A DNA stretch of 35,728 nucleotides from Candidatus Falkowiibacteriota bacterium (GTDB lineage Bacteria; Patescibacteriota; Patescibacteriia; Patescibacteriales; UBA12465), in the NCBI GenBank assembly GCA_026396875.1, contig JAPLVY010000003.1, positions 1-35,728 of the forward strand, written 5' to 3'. The position numbers and the translations under genes are program-made. The notes below the pieces were generated by a model. The model searched no databases and was not told where the DNA came from. It worked only from the letters and a program-made list of their open reading frames with translations. The number at the start of each line of letters is the position of its first letter. Positions within the stretch are counted from its first letter, which is position 1. Shown one piece after another: positions 16,137 to 23,923 of the stretch.

Positions 16137-17162
16137 ATGAAAAAAATATTAATTATCACAAGTATCCTCGTCTTCTCGGTCATCGTCTTGATTGTTGCCC
16201 TAGGAGCTTACAAATTTAATTCAATCAGCCAAGAAGTGAATCGGCCGATCGTCACCAAGACCTCCTATCTCAATACTACTTATGTTCTTGAAGGACAGAA
16301 AGTTGTTTTGAAAAATGGAGTAAATGAATCAACTGCTGCTCCGGATTCGGTGACGAAAATTGTTACCAAATATTTTGGTGGCGAAAGCCTTGGCGATCTA
16401 AATGGCGATGGTCAAAATGACGTAGCCCTAATTCTAACTCAACAAGGAGGAGGTAGTGGAACTTTTTATTATCTAAGCGCCGCCTTGACCGACAACCAGG
16501 GTTATTCCGGTCTCAATGCTATTTTTTTGGGAGATCGTATTGCGCTACAGAATACAGAAATTAAAGATGGTGTAGTAACGGTAAGTTATGCCGAACGCCA
16601 AACTGGTGAAGATTTTAGCGTCCCCCCATCAGTTGCCGTTTCAAAGCGTTTTCAGGTGGTCGATGGACAATTAAAAGAAACTTTGAGCGCCAAACCGAAT
16701 TCTCAATTGGCCAATCCCGCTTCCACCAATTGTTTGGGGCAGGGCGGCACTTTGACTATTCAAAAGCGTGGAGATGGTGGAGAATATGGTTTATGCAATT
16801 TTGAAGACAATCGTAGCTGCGAAGAGTGGGCTCTGGTGCGGGGCGATTGTCCATTCGGTGGTCGGAGAACTACTGGCTTTGATACAATTGATCAAAAATA
16901 TTGTGCTTGGTTGGGGGGGGAGACTTTTGCCGTGACTAACTCCGTTTGTACCTTCAAGGATGGTTCCAAGTGCTCGACCATCGATTTGTATAATGGTAAA
17001 TGCGTCTCTGGCCAGGTAAGCGCTAATAGTCCGACCTGTCCAACTGGTAAGAAATTTTTTGAAGAAAACTGCTCATGTCCAGCGCCTTTTAACATTCGTA
17101 TTGGTGATGTTAAAATTGGATTCCAGTGTGTTGGTATGCCAAAGGACAATCTGCAAAATTAA
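16137..17162 (+). CDS. Membrane-anchored secreted protein with two DUF333 modules
   Basis: A 341-residue exported protein. An N-terminal hydrophobic segment (about 4-24) anchors or exports it. Residues about 85-105 contain GDLNGDGQNDVAL, an EF-hand/dockerin- or FG-GAP-like calcium loop. Residues 193-240 are a clear DUF333 domain (NPASTNCLGQGG ... YGLCNFEDNRSCEEWALVRGDCP), and about 253-291 form a second, shorter copy (QKYCAWLGG ... CTFKDGSKCSTIDLYNGKC). A third Cys cluster ends the protein (TCPTGKKFFEENCSCP). DUF333 occurs in small lipoproteins labelled putative hemolysins; the function is unknown. A G8 run at 16913-16920 lies within the second DUF333. The gene appears leaderless and monocistronic. 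Confidence 0.85.
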   Translation: MKKILIITSILVFSVIVLIVALGAYKFNSISQEVNRPIVTKTSYLNTTYVLEGQKVVLKNGVNESTAAPDSVTKIVTKYFGGESLGDLNGDGQNDVALILTQQGGGSGTFYYLSAALTDNQGYSGLNAIFLGDRIALQNTEIKDGVVTVSYAERQTGEDFSVPPSVAVSKRFQVVDGQLKETLSAKPNSQLANPASTNCLGQGGTLTIQKRGDGGEYGLCNFEDNRSCEEWALVRGDCPFGGRRTTGFDTIDQKYCAWLGGETFAVTNSVCTFKDGSKCSTIDLYNGKCVSGQVSANSPTCPTGKKFFEENCSCPAPFNIRIGDVKIGFQCVGMPKDNLQN

Positions 17163-17176
17163 ATAATTTTAATATT

Positions 17177-17209
17177 AAAAAGCCATCTTTTTGATAGATG
17201 GCTTTTTTT
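17177..17209. terminator. Bidirectional terminator between convergent genes
   Basis: AAAAAGCCATCT (17177-17188) pairs with AGATGGCTTTTT (17196-17207), with flanking A and T runs; it serves both the DUF333 gene and the minus-strand beta-CASP gene. Confidence 0.9.
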
Positions 17210-17226
17210 GGTTCAAATAACAGAAG

Positions 17227-18771
17227 TCACTGAATAATGGTTTCTTCATTAATTCCTGGTATTCTAATATTGTGGCAGTTTTTGGGAAATAATTTTTCCA
17301 AATCCGCCTTCAAGGCTTTGGCGCTCTCTTTTTCTCCGTGAACGATAAAAATATTAAGGTTCGGCGAATCAGGATGGTTTTGCGAAAGCTCTTTGGCGTA
17401 ATCAACCAAGAAAGGTCCGTCGGCATGAGCGGAGAAACTGTCAAAACTGATAATTTCTGCCGCCACCTTAATTTCTTGTCGATTCATTTTTACGACCGAA
17501 TGTTCCTTTAGTCTTCTTCCTAAACTTCCTTCGGCCATATAGCCGACTAAGAAAACCATCGTATTTTTGTCGCCAAGATTTGCGCGTAAATGTCCCCTAA
17601 TCCTTCCGGCGTCGCACATTCCAGATCCAGCAATAACAATGTAATTGCCAGTTTTTTTAATGAGCTCGTCTGATTCCAAAGCTTCAGTTATCAGGTGAAA
17701 ATATTTATTTTCTTGCGGGCTAAAAGGATTAAAGCCTAGACGACTTTGATCGGCGAACATCCCGGCATCCCAGCCCGCGGAAAAAATTGCAGTAATTTTG
17801 CTGCCCAACGGGGAGTCTAAATAGATAGGAATCGGATCAATCTCTTTTTGTGCCATGTAATATGACAGTAAATAGATAATTTCCTGAGTCCTTTCTAGAG
17901 CAAAAGAAGGAATAAGAATTCTTTTGCCTTTTTTTTGACTGATTTTTATTAGATCAAGTAGTTTTTGAGTCTCCTGATCTCTTCCTGGGTGGGCTCGGCC
18001 GCCATAAGTGGATTCCAAGATCAAATGATTAATTGGTTCTTGAACTACTTCTGGTGGTGGCAGGATAATCCCATCCTTTCTTCCTAAATCACCGCTGAAG
18101 CAGATGTATTCCGGTTTTGGTCGGCTACTTAATCTGACCACAGCGATTGCTCCACCCATAACATGCCCCGATGGATAAAATTTTACGTGGATATTATGAG
18201 CTAATTTGATCCACTCGTGATAATCATAGCCGGCGTTTTTAACCAAGCTTTGAGCCATTTCGGCATCGCTAGTAGTGTACAGGGGCAAGTATTTTTCACT
18301 TGATTTTTTCTGTGCACCTTGCTTCTTGCGATCATAATTTCCCAAAGACAGAGAACTGCGAGAATTGCCCCTCTTGTTTTTGGAATCTTTCTCATCTTTT
18401 GCGGCTTTTGCGTTAGAGTAATTAGCTTCCGCCATCTGGATTTTTGCACTATCCTCAAGCATTACGCCGATCAAACGTTCGGTTCCCGTAGTACAGATTA
18501 CCCTGCCTTTGAAACCGTTTTTAGTAAACAACGGCAAGCGTCCGACATGGTCGATATGCGCGTGAGTCAGTAGGATAAAATCAATATCCTTCGGATCGAA
18601 TTGTTTCAGAATCTCCTGATTTCTACTTAGAGATTCCTTAAAATTACACTGAATCAAGCCGGCATCCACCATAATCTTGAAACTTCTTTTGCCGTCAATT
18701 ACCGACAAAACATAGCATGAACCAGTCAGTTCTCCCGCTAGTCCACCGAAAAATTGCATTTTCGTCTTCAT
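17227..18771 (-). CDS. Beta-CASP metallo-beta-lactamase-fold ribonuclease
   Basis: A 514-residue RNA-processing nuclease of the CPSF73/Ysh1-like bacterial group. Motif 2 is HAHIDH (70-75, two-zinc ligands), then FSGDLG, the beta-CASP segment SFALERTQEIIYLL, GSGMCDAGRIRGHL, SFSAHADG and IVHGEKESAKAL near the C-terminus, which match the beta-CASP and RMMBL domains. A Lys/Ser-rich insert (about 115-155) is unusual and may bind RNA. It should act on RNA in the cytoplasm; exo- versus endonuclease activity is not deducible. It has one of the few strong ribosome sites in the window, AGAAGGAGG just upstream of its ATG. Confidence 0.9.
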   Translation of the reverse strand: MKTKMQFFGGLAGELTGSCYVLSVIDGKRSFKIMVDAGLIQCNFKESLSRNQEILKQFDPKDIDFILLTHAHIDHVGRLPLFTKNGFKGRVICTTGTERLIGVMLEDSAKIQMAEANYSNAKAAKDEKDSKNKRGNSRSSLSLGNYDRKKQGAQKKSSEKYLPLYTTSDAEMAQSLVKNAGYDYHEWIKLAHNIHVKFYPSGHVMGGAIAVVRLSSRPKPEYICFSGDLGRKDGIILPPPEVVQEPINHLILESTYGGRAHPGRDQETQKLLDLIKISQKKGKRILIPSFALERTQEIIYLLSYYMAQKEIDPIPIYLDSPLGSKITAIFSAGWDAGMFADQSRLGFNPFSPQENKYFHLITEALESDELIKKTGNYIVIAGSGMCDAGRIRGHLRANLGDKNTMVFLVGYMAEGSLGRRLKEHSVVKMNRQEIKVAAEIISFDSFSAHADGPFLVDYAKELSQNHPDSPNLNIFIVHGEKESAKALKADLEKLFPKNCHNIRIPGINEETIIQ

Positions 18772-18781
18772 TTTCCTCCTT
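18772..18781 (-). promoter_or_regulatory. Strong Shine-Dalgarno of the beta-CASP gene
   Basis: On the minus strand GAAGGAGGAAA immediately precedes the ATG at 18771. This is exceptional here, because most genes in the window have no recognisable Shine-Dalgarno. Confidence 0.75.
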
Positions 18782-18986
18782 CTTTTTTGGTTTCTAATTT
18801 TTAAAGTTCATTCCTTAATTTTCGCTTCACCCCACTATTATTAAATAAAAAAACAGAAAATACAAGTTGATAACTAAAGAACCAATTTTTGTATTTTCAA
18901 TCCCTGGTATATAGTTAAAGTAATGATGTCTAAACGCTAATAACTATAAAAATCTATGACGTAGAGCAAGAATCAATCTTGTGTGC

Positions 18987-19022
18987 TATAATAATTAGAC
19001 AGAGCATTTCTTACTAAGAAAT
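18987..19022 (+). promoter_or_regulatory. -10 box and 17-bp palindrome upstream of 19043 gene
   Basis: TATAAT (18987-18992) is followed by the perfect palindrome ATTTCTTA-C-TAAGAAAT (19006-19022), starting about 7 bases after the expected transcript start. It fits a repressor operator better than an RNA hairpin, since the loop would be very short. No good -35 was found. Confidence 0.5.
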
Positions 19023-19042
19023 ACTTATTAATTTTTAAAATT

Positions 19043-19465
19043 ATGAAAAAACCAATCGCCAAAAAAGGCTCAAACAAATTAGAGGCCACCGCCATTGGCG
19101 CCAGCTTGGCCGGCTTGGCAGCAGTAGCTTATTTTTTTCTTGGTCCAGAGGGGAAGAAGCACCAAAAAAATGTAAAGTCTTGGGCAATTAAAATGAAAGG
19201 TGATGTCGTTGAAAAATTAGAGGCAGCGCGCAACGTTGGCGAACCAGCCTATCACGCCATCATTGATTCCGTAGCCGCTAAATACGAAAAAACCAAAAAA
19301 ACTAGTCCCGAAGAAATTAAGGCCCTAGCTCAGGATTTAAAAAAACATTGGAAAACTCTTGCTGGCTCAGTAAAGCATGAAACTCCCAAGGTTCAGGCTA
19401 AAGTCAGTAAGACGCCCACCAAAACAGTTAAAATAGCGACCAAGAAAAAAACTGTTAAAAAATAA
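19043..19465 (+). CDS. YtxH-like single-helix, lysine-rich protein
   Basis: A 140-residue protein with one membrane-type segment (about 17-35, AIGASLAGLAAVAYFFLG), then a charged helical stretch and a Lys/Thr/Val-rich tail ending KTVKK. The architecture resembles YtxH/gas-vesicle-like single-pass proteins, but sequence similarity is weak. The basic tail may bind nucleic acid or acidic polymers. Monocistronic with a palindrome in its leader and two terminators after it. Confidence 0.7.
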   Translation: MKKPIAKKGSNKLEATAIGASLAGLAAVAYFFLGPEGKKHQKNVKSWAIKMKGDVVEKLEAARNVGEPAYHAIIDSVAAKYEKTKKTSPEEIKALAQDLKKHWKTLAGSVKHETPKVQAKVSKTPTKTVKIATKKKTVKK

Positions 19466-19484
19466 ACAACTACATATTTAAAAC

Positions 19485-19514
19485 AAAAAAGATGGCATTT
19501 GCTGTCTTTTTTGA
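19485..19514 (+). terminator. Intrinsic terminator after 19043 gene
   Basis: AAAAAAGATGGC (19485-19496) pairs with GCTGTCTTTTTT (19501-19512) using two G-U pairs and a 4-base loop. Confidence 0.75.
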
Positions 19515-19520
19515 TAAATA

Positions 19521-19552
19521 AAAAAGCATCATTTAAATGATGCATTTTTTTC
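19521..19552. terminator. Palindromic bidirectional terminator
   Basis: A perfect 18-bp palindrome GCATCATTTAAATGATGC (19526-19543) flanked by A5 and T7, sitting between convergent genes ending at 19465 and 19559. Confidence 0.8.
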
Positions 19553-19558
19553 TATTTT

Positions 19559-19915
19559 TTAGATTAAGAAGCAGGGAATAAGGTTGATTAAAAAGATGAC
19601 TAAGTCGAGAGCGGAATTTTCCAGCACCGTCTGTTTAACCATATTTACTTCTGAAGAGTCTAGCGCTTTTTGGTTAGAAGCGACAGTTTTCATGCTCAAT
19701 CTCATTTTTTCTTTGGTAAATTCTTCCCATTCTTTTTTATTATAAAAGAATAATTTCCAAAGATCCATCAAAAGCAGGATGCCAAAAATAATCGACGAAA
19801 ACAGCGATATGAACCAGCTGATTTCTTTTAGGTCGGTGTTCTTGCTGTTAGAGAAATAAATAATAGCAATAATACACCAGATCACCAAGTAGCAAGCTAA
19901 GATAATTTTCTTCAT
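19559..19915 (-). CDS. Hypothetical membrane protein, three helices
   Basis: A 118-residue protein with hydrophobic segments at about 3-22, 33-54 and 100-117 and a charged middle part (KKEWEEFTKEKMRLSMK). No family was recognised. It is alone between a bidirectional terminator and the divergent barrel-like gene. Confidence 0.65.
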   Translation of the reverse strand: MKKIILACYLVIWCIIAIIYFSNSKNTDLKEISWFISLFSSIIFGILLLMDLWKLFFYNKKEWEEFTKEKMRLSMKTVASNQKALDSSEVNMVKQTVLENSALDLVIFLINLIPCFLI

Positions 19916-19996
19916 TGTTGTAAGATTTTTAAAGGATGTTTATTCGTGTTCTTGATATTATAATAATTGTTTTTTTCTGTCAATTAAAGGCCGTTC

Positions 19997-20025
19997 TTGA
20001 AATATTTGGCAAAACATGGTAATTT
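19997..20025 (+). promoter_or_regulatory. Promoter of the barrel-like gene
   Basis: TTGAAA (19997-20002), 17 bp, TAATTT (20020-20025) preceded by TGG (extended -10-like). This is the window's ordinary sigma-70-like pattern; a Bacteroidota-type TAnnTTTG -7 box was looked for and not seen. Confidence 0.5.
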
Positions 20026-20082
20026 AAATTTCCAATCCGTTTTTTAAAAATAATACAATGTTTCACTAAAAAATTTTAAGCC

Positions 20083-20844
20083 ATGCTAAAAAGCAGAAAA
20101 TTTGCGATCTTCGTGATTGCTTTGCTGATCTCCCTGACGCTAAAAGCTCAGAAAGCAGATCTCTTTGATTTTAAAATTGGTTTCTCAACCAATCAAATGA
20201 ACGCTTCTCATGTTTCGGAAGATTTCCGAAATGTCCCCATTCATCCCGACGACGGCAGTGGCCCAAGTGGTGTCATCGCAAAAGCCGATTATTCAGTACC
20301 ATTTTTTTTGTCCCTCGATTTCCTTTATAAACATAAATTTGAAGGTGGTATTATCTTTGGTGGCGGCTTAACGCTTGGTTGCCATTTTGCCGACCTAGAA
20401 GAGAGGAACTATACTAACGCTCCCGGAACCTCACAAAGAGGCTATGGGGCGGCTCTGACTTATTGCGGCGTGATTGTTGAGGGACCCCTTGGCGCAGCCG
20501 GTGTGCACCCGCTAATTAATGGCATGAGTGTTTTGCCAAAGTTAATTTTTGAAGTTCCGATTAAAAAATCCTTAAGCTTTTCTTTGGCAGCTAGTTATCA
20601 GGCTTTTTCAGCAATTAATGGCTGGGATCGTTTTGATGACAAGGAATGCAATGAAACCAAAGTTTTAGCCCATTTATTTCCGTTGGATGCTTCTTTGAGA
20701 TTTAATTTTTCTGGCTGGGGGCTAGAGCTCGGTTCTCGCTACCTCATTACTTCCTTAACTGGTACGGGCAAGGATTTTGGTACAAAAATTAGTCCCTTTG
20801 GTGTCTACGTTGGCTTCTCATTAAATACCAAGGTGCTCGAATAA
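20083..20844 (+). CDS. Outer-membrane-barrel-like secreted protein
   Basis: A 253-residue protein with a cleavable-type signal peptide (Lys/Arg start, hydrophobic core about 8-20, LTLKA-Q junction about 22-23) whose Ala-Gln ending is typical of Bacteroidota secreted proteins. The mature part has alternating hydrophobic/polar strands with aromatic ends (for example FFLSLDFLYKHKFEGGIIFGGGLTLG, SLRFNFSGWGLELGSRYLI, PFGVYVGFSLN), as in small outer-membrane beta-barrels, but without a canonical terminal Phe. Patescibacteria are generally thought to lack an outer membrane, so this gene may have been acquired from a Bacteroidota-like donor, or may be a secreted beta-protein with another role. It is monocistronic. 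Confidence 0.65.
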   Translation: MLKSRKFAIFVIALLISLTLKAQKADLFDFKIGFSTNQMNASHVSEDFRNVPIHPDDGSGPSGVIAKADYSVPFFLSLDFLYKHKFEGGIIFGGGLTLGCHFADLEERNYTNAPGTSQRGYGAALTYCGVIVEGPLGAAGVHPLINGMSVLPKLIFEVPIKKSLSFSLAASYQAFSAINGWDRFDDKECNETKVLAHLFPLDASLRFNFSGWGLELGSRYLITSLTGTGKDFGTKISPFGVYVGFSLNTKVLE

Positions 20845-20851
20845 CAAGATT

Positions 20852-20880
20852 AATCCGGATTAATAAAGTCCGGATTTTTT
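20852..20880 (+). terminator. Intrinsic terminator after barrel-like gene
   Basis: AATCCGGA (20852-20859) pairs with TCCGGATT (20869-20876), followed by T-run. Confidence 0.88.
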
Positions 20881-20902
20881 AATGGTTTTAGTGCCTAATT
20901 TA

Positions 20903-20911
20903 TGTTATAAT
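20903..20911 (+). promoter_or_regulatory. Extended -10 of the MazG-like operon
   Basis: TGT-TATAAT: an extended -10 with a perfect hexamer at 20906-20911; no clear -35 is needed or seen. The ATG at 20941 is about 22 nt into the message. Confidence 0.6.
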
Positions 20912-20940
20912 TTCCCATGTAGGATAAGTAATAATTTTAT

Positions 20941-21258
20941 ATGACTTTTAATGAACTGAGCGCTAAAATAATGGAGCAAGCGGCCAACAAAGGCTTCGGT
21001 GTTAAGCCAGAAGACGTTATTGTGGCTGAAAAAATTGCCCTCATTCACTCGGAGGTTTCCGAAGCTTTCGAAGCTTACCGTCGCAACAACATTGACGGCA
21101 AGGACGGTTTTAAAGAAGAGCTTGGTGATATTTTGCAAAGGGTTATGCATTTGGGCGCAATTTTTGGCTTCAACCTTGAAGATGAAGTACTAAAGAAATT
21201 GGAAGCCAACCAAAAAAGAACCTGGCCTTGGGAAAAAATGAACGAAAATCATTCTTGA
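20941..21258 (+). CDS. MazG-like nucleotide pyrophosphohydrolase
   Basis: A 105-residue all-alpha NTP pyrophosphohydrolase. The metal-binding signature is present: EKIALIHSEVSEAFEAYR (EExxE-like helix, about 30-47) and KEELGDILQRVMHL (about 59-72), followed by the typical K-R-T-W-P-W-E tail. It would hydrolyse a (d)NTP to the monophosphate and pyrophosphate, cleaning aberrant nucleotides. Short single-domain form, about one third of E. coli MazG. Followed 3 bases later by a small membrane protein. Confidence 0.85.
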   Translation: MTFNELSAKIMEQAANKGFGVKPEDVIVAEKIALIHSEVSEAFEAYRRNNIDGKDGFKEELGDILQRVMHLGAIFGFNLEDEVLKKLEANQKRTWPWEKMNENHS

Positions 21259-21261
21259 GAT

Positions 21262-21423
21262 ATGGACAAAAAAATTATTTTCCTCGGCATGGCCTTTGGC
21301 TCAATTATTGGTGCCTACATCCCAACATTTTTTGGTGCTGGGGTCTTTTCTTTTGCTTCAGCCATTTGCGGGGCTTTGGGTGGATTGCTTGGTATTTGGC
21401 TTTCTTGGCGTTCAATTAATTAA
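21262..21423 (+). CDS. 53-residue glycine-rich two-helix membrane protein
   Basis: A short reading frame, ATG at 21262 to TAA at 21423, three bases after the MazG-like stop and nine before the DUF1003 start. It encodes two hydrophobic helices with Gly-xxx-Gly spacing (FLGMAFGSIIGAYIP and CGALGGLLGIWLSW), a common type of tiny membrane protein in this kind of genome. No function is known. Confidence 0.65.
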   Translation: MDKKIIFLGMAFGSIIGAYIPTFFGAGVFSFASAICGALGGLLGIWLSWRSIN

Positions 21424-21432
21424 TTAAGCAAT

Positions 21433-21867
21433 ATGAAGAAACAAAAAAAAATTATCGGGAAGGTTGGTGGTGAAGCCAAGACTTGGCACGAAAAGCATGC
21501 CAAGAATTCAACTCTAGGCCAACGAGTAGCTGACGGCACGGCGAATTTAATGGGTTCATGGCGCTTTATTATTATTCAGACAGTTTTTGTTATTCTTTGG
21601 ATGTCTCTGAATTGCTTGGCCTATATTAGCCATTGGGATGTTTATCCTTTTATTCTCTTGAATTTAATTTTCTCCACTCAAGCAGCTTATGCGGCGCCAA
21701 TTATTATGATGGCGCAGAATCGCCAAAATGAGAGAGATAGATACCAAGCCAAAGAAGACTATTTTACTAATGTCCAGGCCAAGAAAGAGATTGAAGAGTT
21801 GCAGAAGTCTCTAGCTCGAATAGAAAATGATAAACTAGATAAAATCCTCAAAATACTAGATAAATAA
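21433..21867 (+). CDS. DUF1003 family membrane protein
   Basis: A 144-residue DUF1003 protein: GQRVADGTANLMGSWRFI, two membrane helices (about 37-60 and 70-92), the hallmark DVYPFILLNLIFSTQAAYAAP, then MMAQNRQNERDR and a C-terminal coiled-coil (about 100-144). The family is widespread and uncharacterised. It is the last gene of the unit starting at 20941. Confidence 0.92.
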   Translation: MKKQKKIIGKVGGEAKTWHEKHAKNSTLGQRVADGTANLMGSWRFIIIQTVFVILWMSLNCLAYISHWDVYPFILLNLIFSTQAAYAAPIIMMAQNRQNERDRYQAKEDYFTNVQAKKEIEELQKSLARIENDKLDKILKILDK

Positions 21868-21872
21868 AAAAT

Positions 21873-21903
21873 AAAAAGCACCAGTTTGTCTGGCGCTTTT
21901 TTG
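21873..21903. terminator. Bidirectional terminator between convergent genes
   Basis: AAAAAGCACCAG (21873-21884) pairs with CTGGCGCTTTTT (about 21890-21901) with one mismatch, with T-run; it separates DUF1003 from the minus-strand gene ending at 21905. Confidence 0.8.
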
Positions 21904-21904
21904 G

Positions 21905-22807
21905 TTAGTGTTTTTTAAAGAAATCTTTTAGGGAGAGCACTTCTAGAGAAAAAAGTTGATTAAATTCTGAATCACAAATATTTTCTAGTGATTCGGTTTC
22001 TTCATTGAGTGAAATAAAAAAGGAATTTTTTCTGGTGATAGTTAAATATTTTTCCAAAATAATTTCCTGATTAGGAAGTTTTTGTTTTTGGTTCTGCCCG
22101 ATACTAATAATTATTGGTACGCAGCTTGGCATTTCCTTATTATCAGAGTAGCGCAAATAAATGTTAAAAACTCTTCTCCCATATTCATCTTTCTTGCATT
22201 TAATTATTGCTTTTCCTTGGATCCCAGTGGTCTTCTGCTCATCAAAGTTGATTTGCAAAAATCCCAGACGCCCCCCTTTGAAGATCATTTTTTCTCCATA
22301 GAGATAGTATAGCCGGCCAAAGAAATAGCTGGCCAAATCCCCGGGTTCTCGTCTAGCTTGCTCGAGACTGTGAATATAAGTATTTCCCATAGTCTGCGGG
22401 AAGATTTTATATTCAGGGAAAGCTTCATTTATCATTTCTAAGTATATTGGATTTTTTTCTCCAAAATCCAAGCAATACTTATTTTGATAAAAGTAGGCAT
22501 TCCTTGAGAGGTCGAACTGTTCTTGCTTGATTAATCTAATAATCTCTATTTTTAAACTTTTTAGATCTTTGATCGCTTTTTCCCAATAGGGGCCAATTTC
22601 ATCGATAGTTTCTTGAATTTTTAGGTAAAAACCTTTTCCATAAACTAAAATAATTATTAGACGTCTACCTTTTCTCCAAAAAATTAAAGATTCTGGTATT
22701 GGTTGAAAATAATCGCAATAGTTTTGGTTGGTAGCCAAGTCCTTACTATTCACTCCCGATTCTTGTAAAAAATTAATAATTTTTTTTCTGCTTGTTTCTG
22801 CTTTCAT
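21905..22807 (-). CDS. Hypothetical cytoplasmic protein
   Basis: A 300-residue protein rich in Lys, Glu, Ile and aromatics, without signal peptide or membrane helices. No family was recognised. The middle (about 135-190) has a mixed-charge segment with FGRLYYLYGEKMIFKGGRLGFLQINFDEQ, and the C-terminal half looks beta-rich. It is monocistronic and AT-richer than its neighbours. Confidence 0.65.
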   Translation of the reverse strand: MKAETSRKKIINFLQESGVNSKDLATNQNYCDYFQPIPESLIFWRKGRRLIIILVYGKGFYLKIQETIDEIGPYWEKAIKDLKSLKIEIIRLIKQEQFDLSRNAYFYQNKYCLDFGEKNPIYLEMINEAFPEYKIFPQTMGNTYIHSLEQARREPGDLASYFFGRLYYLYGEKMIFKGGRLGFLQINFDEQKTTGIQGKAIIKCKKDEYGRRVFNIYLRYSDNKEMPSCVPIIISIGQNQKQKLPNQEIILEKYLTITRKNSFFISLNEETESLENICDSEFNQLFSLEVLSLKDFFKKH

Positions 22808-22877
22808 TGTTTTTAGTTTTTAAAGTACATATTTAAGTTTAAACCTTAGCTTTTTATTGCTTTTTCGTCAATTTAGC

Positions 22878-22906
22878 TTGTTTAGATGGTCTTTTCGTGT
22901 TATTTT
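22878..22906 (+). promoter_or_regulatory. Promoter of the envelope (DedA) cluster
   Basis: TTGTTT (22878-22883), 17 bp, TATTTT (22901-22906) with TGT just upstream (extended -10). AAGGA at 22907-22911, nine bases before the ATG at 22921, can act as ribosome site. Confidence 0.55.
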
Positions 22907-22920
22907 AAGGACATAAATAT

Positions 22921-23310
22921 ATGTCAGACAAAAATAAAAATTTTATTTATTGGCCGGTATTCACGAGCATCTTTCTGGTAGTTTTTCTATTGATCTTATT
23001 TTGGCGCTTTTTGGTCTCTCAGGCGCCAAAGATTAATTATCGAGCAATTCCCATTCCCAAGGAGAATGGAATCATTAGACAGTCCCTGGGTCTGAAAGAA
23101 ATTGGCTTGATTGAATCTTGGATGACCTTCGATTATTTAAATAAGTCTTTTAATTTACCGGGAGATTATCTGAAGGTCGCTCTTGGCATTCAAGACAAGC
23201 GCTATCCTTTTATTACCATTGATCATTATTCTCGCCTAAGAAAAATTAGCAATGCCGCTGCCCTACAATTAACCAAACAGTCGGTCGCTAATTATTTTCC
23301 TCAGCAATAA
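22921..23310 (+). CDS. Single-pass membrane protein, unknown
   Basis: A 129-residue protein with one membrane helix (about 13-33) and an external or internal helical domain. The segment IESWMTFDYLNKSFNLPGDYLKVALGI resembles the short helical [R/S]xWMTxxxIxxxxxIPxxYLxxxLgi motif seen at the end of some membrane redox and transport proteins, but no family is claimed. It is one base before the DedA-like gene and probably works with it. Confidence 0.65.
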   Translation: MSDKNKNFIYWPVFTSIFLVVFLLILFWRFLVSQAPKINYRAIPIPKENGIIRQSLGLKEIGLIESWMTFDYLNKSFNLPGDYLKVALGIQDKRYPFITIDHYSRLRKISNAAALQLTKQSVANYFPQQ

Positions 23311-23311
23311 A

Positions 23312-23886
23312 ATGGAACAATTTCTCTCCCTATTTCTTTCTTCAATTTTGCTCTATAAGTATATAGCTTTATTTGTGGTGATTTTTGTTTGTAACGTCAT
23401 TTTTTTCTTGCCGTCAAACTTGATAATTATCATGACTGGCGTTTTTTCCGGTACGGGATATATTGATTTTTATTGGTCTCTTTTTTTATTGTAATCGCTA
23501 ATACTGCTGGCGATTTATTTTTTTATCAATTAGCAAAAAAATATCCTAGTTTTGTCGAGAATAGTTTGCGGACGAAGAAAATCACCGCTCTCGAACGTCT
23601 TAAAAGATTCATGAATTCATCAGCCGGCCGCACAATCTTGGTGAGTCATGTCGGCGGCACTTTTGCAATGGTGGTTAGTCTGCTTTCGGGATTAGCGAAA
23701 GTCTCTTGGCGCAAATTTTTGTTATTTTCCCTGATCGGTAACCTTTTAATGGGCTTCATCTTGCTCTATCTAGGCTTTGTCCTGGGCTTGAATTGGGAAA
23801 AGGGTTCAAATATCGTTAATATCGCTTCCTTGGTTCTAACTTTAGGGATCGGTGCCATTCTTGGCTATCAGGCGTTGCGCAAGTAA
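23312..23886 (+). CDS. DedA/SNARE-associated membrane protein, split by a -1 frame break
   Basis: Two frames together make one DedA (VTT/SNARE_assoc) protein of about 191 residues, the normal family size. Frame 1 (23312-23494) gives the N-terminus with FFLPSNLIIIMTGVFSG and stops at TAA 23492-23494. The -1 frame continues with VIANTAGDLFFYQLAKK, HVGGTFAMVVSLLSGLAKVSWRKFL and two C-terminal helices to 23886. The break lies in a T7 run (23481-23487) that contains the heptamer T-TTT-TTA (23482-23488) in the correct phase for -1 slippage, 3 bases before the stop. It may be a sequencing indel, a true frameshift mutation or programmed recoding. DedA proteins are membrane lipid-carrier (undecaprenyl phosphate or phospholipid) transporters. 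Confidence 0.75.
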
Positions 23887-23923
23887 TAATTTGCCAAATC
23901 TGGTAAAAAAACCAATAATCAGG

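Noticed and set aside
16913-16920. G8 tract as a phase-variable switch
   Set aside because: The frame is intact and the protein is coherent on both sides; a single tract without reads is not evidence of variation.
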